From Chamaelirium japonicum (taxonomy: Eukaryota > Streptophyta > Magnoliopsida > Liliales > Melanthiaceae), in the NCBI GenBank assembly GCA_947650365.1, contig OX393553.1:40223949-40287948 (forward strand): a stretch of 64,000 nt of DNA, given 5' to 3'. The translations under genes were made by a program, and so were the position numbers. The notes beneath the pieces were generated by a model. The model did not search any database. It was not told the origin of the DNA and saw only the letters and a program-made list of their open reading frames with translations. Each line of letters starts with the position of its first letter. Position 1 is the first letter of the stretch. Shown here piece after piece: positions 1 through 9,357 of this stretch.

Positions 1-690
1 AGATCATCTGACTAGGAATTGATGACTTGTCATCTATAACACCACACCTTCCGGTGCTATGCCTAGTATCCGAAACATCGTCAGTCATACTGACAACCAC
101 CAGGCCTGGGTTAACTGTGTGGACAAATTGACTCATCAAAATGTACCCATACAACACTGGACGTCGGATAACCTGTAGGGATTACATGTTACTCAAGCGC
201 CAGCCGGGTAACCCAACATACCATGGTATTGGACTATGGAAGGTCCGCACACATTGGCACATCAAAGCACCATACAACTGGCTGGCCCAGTGTACATGGT
301 CCCTCAGGGTTAAGGACAGATTATCTATAGTAGTAAGACGGTTTATGCACCAGTGTCTGAATCACTGAACTGTGCACCGTCTTGGTTCCTGTTCAACACG
401 ATCATCGTGCTTGGTCTGGTGAATGGGAATCCCACGTTCCCGTGGTGGAGACTTCACCACATCCTCTACCTGCCAACAGCTTATTCTCGGTGAAGCGACT
501 GGCATACCTAAGCAGTGAACTAATTCTAGGTTTACACACAACTGGTCCACTTGGTCTCCCAACATGGATCCACCATGCGCCTCAGTGGCCTACTGTGTTC
601 CCTCGGACCCTTTATTATATGTGTATTAACATATACCAAAGTAGAATTCTAATTAAAGCAATAACCAAAGTCATCTTTAATAATGTTAAT
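1..690 (-). mobile_element. Diverged, truncated LTR fragment of a copia-type element
   Basis: This stretch follows the same order of blocks as the last 600 bp of the copia LTR at 10893-11488. Shared strings include CCACCAGGCCTGGGTT (98-113 here) and CGCCAGCCGGGTAACCCA (198-215 here, 10989-11006 in the LTR), followed by a matching CACACATTGG, a CAAAGCACCA and a CAACAGCTTA block. Divergence between the blocks is high, so it is an older relative and not a copy of the same element. The left end is cut by the window edge. The right end fades out before the satellite at 728, with no visible terminal CA or target duplication. If it matches the copia LTR in orientation, it belongs to a minus-strand element. 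The short ORFs inside it have no recognisable domain. Confidence 0.75.
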
Positions 691-727
691 ACAGAAAATC
701 CACGCTCAGGACACACGAGCTACAACA

Positions 728-3085
728 CGAATGAATTAGAAGGGATCGTACGAATCAATTACAATGGATACATTCGTACGAATCAATTACAATGGATCAT
801 ACGAATGAATTAGAATAGATCATGCGAATGAATTAGAGTGGATCGTACGAATGAATTAGAATGGATACATACTTGCGAATGAATTAGAATGGATCATACA
901 AATGAATTAGAATGGATTGTACGAATGAATAAGAATGGATCGTACGAATGAATTAGAATGGATCGCGCGAATGAATTAGAATGGATCGTACGAATAAATT
1001 AGAATGGACACAGTTGTGCGAATGAATTAGAATGGATCGTACGAATGAATTAGAATGGATCGTGCGAATGAATTAGAATGGATCGTGCGAATGAATTAGA
1101 ATTGATCGTGCGAATGAATTAGAATTGATACATTCGTGCGAATGAATTAGAACGGATCGTGCGAATGAATTAGAATGGATCGTGCGAATGAATTAGAATG
1201 GATCATATGAATGAATTAGAAAGGATCGTACGAATGAATTAGAATAGATTGTATGAATGAATTAGAATGGATACATTTGTGCGAATCAATTAGAATAGAA
1301 CGTACGAATGAATTAGAATAGATCGTACGAATGAATTAGAATGGATTGTACGAATGAATTAGAATAGATACATTCATGTGAATGAATTAGAATGGATTGT
1401 ACGAATAAATTAGAATGGATCGTACGAATGAATTAGAATGGATCGTGCGAATGAATTAGAATGGATCGTACGAATGAATTAGAATGAAAACATTCGTGTG
1501 AATGAATTAGAATGGATCGTACGAATGAATTAGAATGGATCGTACGATGAATTAGAATGGATACATTCGTACGAATAAATTAGAATGGATCTTACGAATG
1601 AATTAGAATGGATTGTACAAATGAATTAGAATAGATCGTACGAATAAATTAGAATGGATACATTCGTGCGAATGAATTAGAATGAATCGTATGAATAAAT
1701 TAGAATGGATCGTACAAATGAATTAGAATGGATCGTACGAATGAATTAGAATGGATCGTGTGAATGATTTATAATGGATCGTACGAATGAATTAGAATGG
1801 ATATATTCGTGCGAATGAATTAGAATGGATCGTGCGAATGAATTAGAATGGATCGTACGAATGAATTAGAATGGATACATTAGTGTGAATGAATTAGAAA
1901 TGATCGTACGAATGAATTAGAATGGATCGTACGAATGAATTACAATGGATCGTGCGAATGAATTAGAATAAATCGTATGAACGAATTAGAATAGATACAT
2001 TCCTGCGAATGAATTAGAATGGATCGTATGAATGAATTCGAATGGATCGTATGAATGAATAAGAATGGATCGTGCGAATGAATTAGAATGGATCGTACGA
2101 ATGAATTAGAATGGATACATTCGTGAGAATGAATTAGAATGGATCGTACGAATGAAATTAGAATCGATCGAACGTATGAATTAGAATGGATCGTGCGAAT
2201 GAATTAGAATGGATCGTACGAATAAATTAGAATAGATACATTCGTGCGATTGAATTAGAATGGATCGTACGAATGAATTAGAATTGATCGTACGAATGAA
2301 TTAGAATGGTTCGTACGAATGAATTAGAATGGATACATTCGTGCGAATGAATTAGAATGGATCGTGCGAATGAATTAGAATGGATCGTGCGAATGAATTA
2401 AAATGGATCGTGCGAATGAATTAGAATGGATCGTACGAATGAATTAGAATGGATACATTCGTGCGAATGAATTAGAATGGATCGTACGAATGAATTAGAA
2501 TGGATCGTACAAATGAATTAGAATGGATCGTGCGAATGAATTAGAAAGGATACATTCGTGCGAATGAATTAGAATGGATCATAAGAATGAGTTAGAATGG
2601 ATCGTACAAATGAATTAAAATGGATTGTGCGAATGAATTAGAATGGATCGTACAAATATATTACAATGGATACATTTGTGCGAATGAATTAGAATGATTC
2701 GTACGAATGAATTAGAATGGATCGTACGAATGAATTAGAATAGATCGTGCGAATGAATTAGAGTGGATCGTATGAATAAATTAGAATGGATACATTCGTG
2801 CGAATGAATTAGAATGGATCGTACGAATGAATTAGAATGGATCGTACGAATGAATTAGAATGGATCATGCGAATGAATTAGAATGGATCGTGCGAATGAA
2901 TTAGAAAGGATCGTACGAATGAATTAGAATGGATACATTCGTGCGAATGAATTAGAATGGATTGTGCGAATGAATTAGAATGGATCGTGCAAATGAATTA
3001 GAATGGATCATACAAATGAATTACAATGGATCGTACGAACGAATTAGAATGGATCGTACAAATGAATTAGAATGGATACATTTGT
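728..3085 (+). repeat. Satellite array A: 23-bp/28-bp units, single orientation
   Basis: About 100 head-to-tail units share the core CGAATGAATTAGAATGGATC plus a variable GTA/GTG triplet (23 bp). Every few units a 28-bp variant appears in which GATCGTACG is replaced by GATACATTCGTGCG. The starts of these long units at 2114, 2235, 2332, 2452, 2549, 2669, 2789, 2932 and 3075 are spaced 121, 97, 120, 97, 120, 120, 143 and 143 bp, which is 28 + 23n (one 1-bp slip). All units read in the same direction, unlike arrays B and C. Substitutions are mostly at the CpG sites. The array stops abruptly at both ends without flanking signatures. Confidence 0.95.
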
Positions 3086-5428
3086 AATGACCGACACACC
3101 AGGATGTTTTGCTAAGAACAACTCAATTATTATAATATTATTTTAATGGTGATGCTGCTGGTCGTACTTGAGCGAGACCGGGCAATGGGTTCCAAGTCTT
3201 GATCACGAGGCGATATTGGAGGTATGGCATTCATAGCATCCGCAATGTGCACGTATATAATTGCAGGGCATGCGTGATGATTCATAATTAATATAATTAA
3301 ATTAATAAAATGGGTTAAGTGGTGCGTCGAACGGACTCGAGGGAATTCGTGTGCTGGTAAGTCGTGACCGGGTTCAAGTACGAGTAGTTCGACCCCCAGA
3401 TGCATCCCCATGAATCCCAATTTTTCCGATCAGGAATTAGACCAACCATTCCTCCCCCTCTCCTTGCATGGTCAGCGAACCACAGCTGTCTGATTATCAT
3501 TAGGTGTTAGAAAAAAAAAAAAATCATCAATCAAAATCAAAATAAAAAACCCAATACCCAAACCTGATACCCAAATCCGAACCTAACCCAACCCAACCCA
3601 CCAGCCGACCTCTCTCTCTCTCTCTCTCTCTCAGTCGTTCACCCTCACCATCCCCTCCATCTCTCTCTCCCCTCACCTCTCCCTCACTTGCTCTTCTCTC
3701 CCCTCACCCAATCCCCTGAATTCCGGCCCCCGGATCTGCTGTACCCGACTGCCGCCCCCATCTTCCCTTTAAAATCTAGATCTGAACCCCCCTCCCCACT
3801 CCGACGCCCTCACCATCCCGACCCTCTCTCCCGTCACTACCCCTTCTCCCTCCCCCACTCCATCTCTGCCATTCCCTCACCTTGAATCCCCTAAAACCCG
3901 GCTTCCCCTGATCTCTTCGTACTCGGCCGCTGCACCTCCTCCCTTTAAAATCCCGACCCCCTTTCCCTCTCCTCGGTCCGAACCCCTCAACCCCTCCGAT
4001 CTCTCACCCCTCTCCTCTCTGATTTGTCCCTCCCTCCATCCGATCCCTCTTTCTCCCTCCCGATCTCCCCATCTCTCCTCTTTCCATTGATCTCTCTCTC
4101 ACTTTCTCTCCGACCTCTCTTCTTTTTGATGTCCGCATGCAGCCGACCGGGACAGGCAACCGGTGCCGGAGAAGGACAATCGGCTGAAGAGGTGCAGTCG
4201 GCCAGAGTGAGGAACCCGATCAGGTTAGCCCCTCCTCTCACCTCCCCTATTTTCAGTTTTTCTTATTTCTTTTTCGTTTTGGGTGTCAAGATGGTGGCCG
4301 ACGCCTCCTTGCCCATTTTCCCCCTTTCGCACAGCCATGGTTACTAGCCATGTGGCTGGCGATTGTTGAGGCGCGACCAATCCATGACCAGGCCCCTTTG
4401 GGTCGACGACCACTTGCCACAAGCCAGCCCCCCTTTCACCCTCTTGTTGCCGCTACGACTGTCGTCGACCGTGTGTCCGACGACAGAGCATCTGGCGGTG
4501 CCCAGCCATCGACCAAGCACCAATGACTACACCAGCCATGGATGACCCCTCTGAGGGTGATTAATCACAACAACACCCCATCCCTTTTTCTTATATTATT
4601 GTTATGGCTTCCGACCAACCCGCCAAGCATTACCCGACCACCTGAACAAACCCTTTACCTTATCGTTCATGTTGTGGGTACCATCGCCCGAGACGCCGAC
4701 GACCAGTATCCAATGGTTGTTTTAGATCGTAATCGTCAACCCATTTGAACCCTTGATCATGCTTTTCCGGGTTATGCAATTCAGTCAACCATTGTTGACC
4801 AATGGCACAATGACAGTTGTTACCTCATTTGACTATGGCGTGTAAATCATTGTGCTATGCAAGACAGTGTGCTACCCAGTGGCTATTCACCAAAACCTGG
4901 AATCCGACCGGGTTGGGCCTAGTACAAAATTAGTGTTGTGCCGAGTCTAGACTCAATAAGGTCCTTGATCAGAGATGAACAAACTAGTCGTATCCACATC
5001 CTAGCCTAAGGCCGTTTTGGGTGGTTGATGAATCGAACCCCCGACCTAGTCTTTTCCATCCTTTAGAGACCCGTCAACTATAAGATTTTAATACATGCCT
5101 GAATGACTCAATTGTCAGACCCTGACCGTGATGATTCAGTTAGAGGTGGAGCGGAGGTCAACTAGCAGGAACATCTATTTGGACAAATTAGCAGCATCGA
5201 TTGCATCTCATAAAATCTAAGGCAAGTATTCACTTGCTCTGAGGCTATTTTCGATTAAGTCTTTCATACCGCTATTTTGTGATTTTCTATATATGATTCT
5301 TGTATATTATATATCATTAATCATGATTAGAGTATTGGTTAGTATTGGACAATAGTGGAATGTTGGCTTTGATATTTTAGGTAGAATTGTATGTCATGTA
5401 GTTTCTAACGTAGTTAAGAAGGATCGTT
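3086..5428. other. Unclassified 2.3-kb non-satellite insert with pyrimidine-rich tract
   Basis: The satellite breaks off inside a 28-bp unit and resumes at about 5429 in the opposite orientation. Inside there is an AT-rich first part, a 13-base A run at 3511-3523, a CT microsatellite at 3610-3632, about 600 bp of pyrimidine-rich DNA (3600-4270) and a mixed tail. This composition resembles the long LTRs of some plant Ty3/gypsy elements, or an exon/5'-UTR captured by one; CAGGTTAGC near 4221 looks like a splice donor. No TG...CA termini or target duplication were found. The small ORFs (for example 3688-3885 and 4024-4347) are low-complexity Pro/Ser/Leu-rich readings of the CT tract and are not accepted as genes. 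Confidence 0.6.
3610..3632. repeat. CT dinucleotide microsatellite
   Basis: Eleven to twelve uninterrupted CT units open the pyrimidine-rich stretch of the insert. No function is implied. Confidence 0.95.
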
Positions 5429-7076
5429 GCTTATCCATTCTAATTCATACGTACGATCCATTCTAATTCATTTATACGATCCAATCTAATTCATTCATAC
5501 AATCCATTCTAATTCATTCGCACGAATGTAGGATCCATTCTTACTCATTCGTACGATCCATTCTAATTCATTCGTACGAATGTATCCATTCGTACGAATA
5601 AATTAGAATGGATCGTACGAATGAATTAGAATAGATTGTGCGAATGAATTAGAATAGATCGTACGAATGAATTAGAATAGATTGTGCGAATGAATTAGAA
5701 TGGATTGTACGAATGAATTAGAATAGAATGGATCATGCATCGTACGAATGAATTAGAATGGATCGTATTAATGAATTAGAATGGATCATGCGAATGAATT
5801 AGAATGGATCGTACGAATGAATTAGAATGGATCGTATGAATGAATTAGAATGGATACATACGAATGAATTAGAATGGATCATATGAATGAATTAGATTGG
5901 ATCATATGAATGAATTAGAATGGATCGTGCGTCGTACGAATGAATTAGAATGGATCGTGCGAATGAATTAGAATGGATCGTACGAATGAATTAGAATGGA
6001 TCGTTTGAATGAATTAGATTGGATCGTATGAATGAATTAGAATGGATCGTGCGAATGAATTAGAATGGATCGTACGAATGAATTAGAATGGATCGTATGA
6101 ATGAATTAGAATGGATTGTACAAAGGAATTAGAATGGATCATACGAATGAAATATAATAGGTCGTACAAAGGAATTAGAATGGATCGTACGAAGGAATTA
6201 GAACGGATCGTACGAATGAATTAGAATGGATACATTCGTACAATCCATTCTAATTCATTCGTACGATCCATTCTAATTCATTCGTATGATTCATTCATAT
6301 GATCCATTCTAATTCATTCGTACGAATGTATCCACTCTAATTCATTCATACGATCCATTCTAATTCATTCGTACGATCAATTCTAATTCCTTCATACGAT
6401 CCATTCTAATTCATTCATGCGATCCATTCTAAATCATTCGTACGATCCATTCTAATTCATTCGCACGATCCATTCTAATTCATTCATATGATCCATTCTA
6501 ATTCTTTCGCACGAATGTATCTATTCTAATTCATTCGCACGAATGTATCTATTCTAATTCATTCGTACGATCCATTCTAATTCATTTGCATGAATGTATC
6601 CATTCTAATTCATTTGTACGATCCATTCTAATTCCTTCGTACCGTACGATCCATTCTAATTCCTTCGTACGATCCATTCTATATCATTTGTATGATCCAT
6701 TCTAATTCCTTCGTAAAATCCATTCTATTTCATTCGTACGATCCATTCTTACTCATTCGTACGATCCATTCTAATTCATTAGCATGAATGTATCCATTCT
6801 AATTCATTCGTACGATCCATTCTAATTCATTCATACGATCCATTCTAATTCATTCGTACAATCCATTCTATTTCATTCGTACGATCCATTCTTACTCATT
6901 CGTATGATCCATTCTAATTCATTCGCACATGCGAATGAATTAGAATGGATCGTACGAATGAATTAGAATGGATACATTCGTGCGAATGAATTAGAATGGA
7001 TCGTACGAATGAGTAAGAATGGATCGTATGAATGAAAGAGAATGGATTGTACGAATGAATTAGAATGGATCGTACA
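5429..7076. repeat. Satellite array B with orientation switches
   Basis: It has the same 23/28-bp units as array A but in four blocks: reverse from 5429, forward from about 5590, reverse from about 6237, forward from 6930 to 7076. The switch at 6928 is a near-perfect palindrome with 22-bp arms. The forward block ends in GATCGTACA immediately before the target duplication of the gypsy element. On the other side of that element (24048) the units are in reverse orientation. Confidence 0.95.
6906..6951. repeat. Palindromic satellite switch point (22-bp arms, 2-nt centre)
   Basis: The arms 6906-6927 and 6930-6951 are exact reverse complements, separated by CA. The palindrome is one satellite unit facing its inverted copy, so it is the breakpoint of a strand switch in array B. 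Confidence 0.9.
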
Positions 7077-7081
7077 AGCAC
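7077..7081. repeat. Target-site duplication of the gypsy element, left copy
   Basis: AGCAC directly precedes the LTR start TGTGGGGG. The same five bases follow the other LTR at 24043-24047. Confidence 0.85.
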
Positions 7082-7488
7082 TGTGGGGGAAAATTTTCGT
7101 GCCGACCCAAAGACGTCGCAGCACCAGTCAATTGAAGTTCGAGTTGAAGAGATCGTTGTTCGATCTATCGATTGGAATTGCAGCTTTTGATATGTAAATA
7201 GAGAGATGCAATCAGAGAAAGTGTTGACACGAGAAGTGATCTCGGAGTTCAGCCGAAGCCTACGTCTCCGTGCTATAGGGAGCAACCCGAATTCACTAAC
7301 ACTTGTATTGAAGTGATCTCGACAGGCCGAGTATCACTGAAGTCGATCTAATCTCTTCAAAGGAGAGAAGAAGATCTAAGAGAGGTGGAAGATGGAAAGC
7401 TGAGAAATTCCAGAGCTCTGGATTCTGAAAATCAGATCTCAGAGTTGAAATCAGAAATTTCGGATCCCTTTACATTCGAAGTCTCTGC

Positions 7489-7496
7489 TATTTATA
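7489..7496 (-). promoter_or_regulatory. Candidate TATA box in gypsy 3' LTR
   Basis: On the minus strand this reads TATAAATA in the context CCTATAAATAGC, a near-consensus plant TATA box. It lies just downstream of the 43-bp tandem repeats in element orientation. The 3' LTR copy would drive transcription outward into array B. Confidence 0.55.
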
Positions 7497-7612
7497 GGAT
7501 TCTCTGGTGGTAAATGGCGGTTTCTGCTGCAGCATCTGGGGATCCTCCAGGTAAAGCTAGCGGGCCACGCTACCGTCTTCTGGGGGATTCCACAGGCTCG
7601 TGGTCCCACCAG

Positions 7613-7912
7613 GCAGGGCCGGTGGGTCCCGCGGTGGTCCTCGTGGGCCTACCAGGCAGGGCCGGTGGGTCCCGCGGTGGTCCTCGTGGGCCACCAGGCA
7701 GGGCCGGTGGGTCCCGTGGTAGTCCTCGTGGGCCCACCAGGCAGGGCCGGTGGGTCCCGCGGTGGTCCTCGTGGGCCCACCAGGCAGGGCCGGTGGGTCC
7801 CGCGGTGGTCCTCGTGGGCCCACCAGGCAGGGCCGGTGGGTCCCGCGGTAGTCCTCGTGGGCCCACCAGGCAGGGCCGATGGGTCCCGTGGTAGTTTGGT
7901 AAACTTCTGCCA
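7613..7912. repeat. 43-bp GC-rich tandem repeat in gypsy U3 (7 copies)
   Basis: Copies start with GCAGGGCCGGTGGGTCCC at 7613, 7656, 7698, 7741, 7784, 7827 and 7870; one interval is 42 bp, the rest 43. The block lies in U3 upstream of the TATA box, a position where tandem repeats can act as enhancers. It opens long Gly/Pro/Arg-rich frames on both strands, which are by-products of repeat composition. Confidence 0.93.
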
Positions 7913-7927
7913 AAATTTGCACCCACA

Positions 7928-7942
7928 GTTACCCCCTCCAAG
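7928..7942 (-). other. Polypurine tract of the gypsy element
   Basis: On the minus strand this reads CTTGGAGGGGGTAAC directly before the LTR start TGTGGGTGC. A purine run at this position primes plus-strand DNA synthesis in LTR retrotransposons. It fixes 7082-7927 as the 3' LTR. Confidence 0.8.
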
Positions 7943-8040
7943 TTAGCTAGAGTTCGTTCTGGCTGGCTTGGATTTGGTGCAAAAAACAGCAACCCCCTGT
8001 CGCAAAAGGCACGAAGAAGCTTGTCGAATGTTAGCATAAA

Positions 8041-8860
8041 AAAGACTGATCGGTCAATTTTGACTGATCGGTCAAATTTGACCGATCGGTCAAATTTGAC
8101 CGATCGGTTAATTTTGACCGATCGGCCAAATTTGACCGATCGGTCAAATTTGACCGATCGGTTAAATTTGACTGATCGGTCAATTTTGACCGATCGGTCG
8201 AATTCGACCGGTCAAGGTTGGAGTGATCGGTCAAAAAATAGAGTTTTTGACCGATCTAGTAGAAAATTGACCGATCGGTTGATTTTGACTGATCGGTCAA
8301 TTTTGACTGATCGGTCAATTTTGACCGATCGGTCGAATTCAACCGGTCAAGGTTGGAGTGATCGGTCAAAAAACAAAGTTTTTTGACCGATCCAATAGAA
8401 AATCGACCGATCGGTTGATTTTGACCGATCGGTCAAGTTTGACCGATCGGTTAAAATCAGCCGGTCAAGGTTCTGGTGATCGGCAAAAAACATAAGTTTT
8501 TTGCCTGATCTAGTAGAAAATCGACCGATCGGCTGATTTTGACCGATCGGTCAAGTTTGACCGATCGGCTAAAATCAGCCGGTCAAGGTTTGGGTGATCT
8601 GGCAAAAAACCACGTTTTTTGCCAGATTCAGTAGAAAATCGATCGATCGGTCGATTTTGACCGATCGATCAAGTTTGACCGATCGGTCAAATTTGACCGA
8701 TCGGCGAAAATAAGCCGGTCTAGGTGATCGGTCGAAAATGATCTGTCAGAGTGATCGATCGAATTGATCGGTCGAGTTGATCGGTCGAATTTGACCGATC
8801 GGGCGAACTTGACCGATCGGTCTATGTGATCGGTCAAATTTGACAGATCAATGGAAGACC
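8041..8860. repeat. 18-bp palindromic GATCGG minisatellite with hairpin-bearing longer period
   Basis: The basic unit TGACCGATCGGTCAAATT is its own reverse complement when centred on CGATCG. Both strands therefore read the same hexapeptide (T-D-R-S-N-L) in open frames at 8021-8386 (+) and 8031-8234 (-). From 8200 the units group into blocks of 118-135 bp, each opening with CCGGTCAAGGTT and carrying an inverted repeat (8225-8256, 8360-8392, 8478-8510, 8597-8627). The array lies in the 3' non-coding part of the gypsy element, next to the PPT. I do not regard the open frames as genes. Confidence 0.93.
8360..8392. repeat. Perfect inverted repeat, 15-bp arms, 3-nt loop
   Basis: GATCGGTCAAAAAAC (8360-8374) faces its exact complement at 8378-8392 across AAA. 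Sister hairpins lie at 8225-8256 (13-bp arms), 8478-8510 (one bulge) and 8597-8627 (14-bp arms). Their arms differ in sequence between copies but stay paired within each copy. Confidence 0.9.
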
Positions 8861-9357
8861 CTCTGCTAGGGTCGCGGACTCAATCGCCTGCCTCTAATAC
8901 TGATGGATTAGATCGAAGAGGGGAGGATGGCCTCGACCCATGTTTGTTGCATTTTGAGGATGCTGGAATTGAAGGTTTGGTTAAAAGTTAAAGATTGGTA
9001 CGAGAAGCCAATCGGGTGTAGATCACCGTTCGGGAGAATTTCACCGATCGGGAGGTGGTCACTGATCGGGTGCAGATTGACGATCGGGAGGAGGTTACTG
9101 ATCGGGTGCAAATCGCCGATCGGGTGCAAATCGCCGATCATGAGCAGGTCGCTGATCGGGTGCAAATCGCCGATCGGGTGCAAATCGCCGATCATGATGA
9201 GGTTGCTGATCGGGTGCAAATCGCCGATCGGGTGCATTTCGCCGATCGGGTGAATTTCACCGATCGGGTGAAATTCACCGATCGGACAAAAACAACCGGT
9301 CAAGAAATGGTTGATCGGTCGGAAATGCACTCCTAGCCCCAAATCCAATGGATTTCT
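8861..9357. repeat. Gypsy 3' region: spacer and second 18-bp GATCGGGTG repeat
   Basis: After about 150 bp without recognisable structure, 9015-9300 is built of 18-bp units of the type GATCGGGTGCAAATCGCC, a relative of the palindromic unit to the left. It is best preserved at 9094-9240. The block ends with ACCGATCGGACAAAAACAAC, a string also found just beyond the copia insertion at 19387-19406. The last five bases, TTTCT, are the copia target site. Confidence 0.85.
9353..9357. repeat. Target-site duplication of the copia element, left copy
   Basis: TTTCT precedes the LTR start TGTTGG and is repeated at 19348-19352 after the other LTR. Confidence 0.92.

Larger units (their letters stand above)
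7082..7927 (-). mobile_element. Gypsy element 3' LTR (846 bp)
   Basis: It runs from TGTGGGGG to CCCACA and aligns over its whole length with 23153-24042. Outside the tandem-repeat part I count about 12 mismatches in about 540 bp. It is 44 bp shorter than its partner, mainly because it carries seven instead of eight copies of a 43-bp repeat. The LTR reads on the minus strand: U3 with the repeats lies at 7500-7927 and the R/U5 part at 7082 to about 7460. Confidence 0.92.

Noticed and set aside
3688..4748. Several 60-107-aa frames in the pyrimidine-rich insert
   Set aside because: Low-complexity Ser/Pro/Leu readings of CT-rich DNA in overlapping frames, without any domain.
7082..7927. Solo LTR
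   Set aside because: The AGCAC target duplication is shared with 24043-24047 and not found directly after 7927. A PPT follows 7927, so this is the 3' LTR of a full element.
7514..7946. Gly/Pro/Arg-rich collagen-like frames in the gypsy LTR (also 23522-24082)
   Set aside because: They are readings of the 43-bp repeat on both strands and in several frames, and lie in U3 upstream of the TATA box.
8021..8386. 121-aa T-D-R-S-N-L repeat protein
   Set aside because: The palindromic 18-bp unit opens the same frame on both strands, so it is a compositional effect. No start context or conserved ends.
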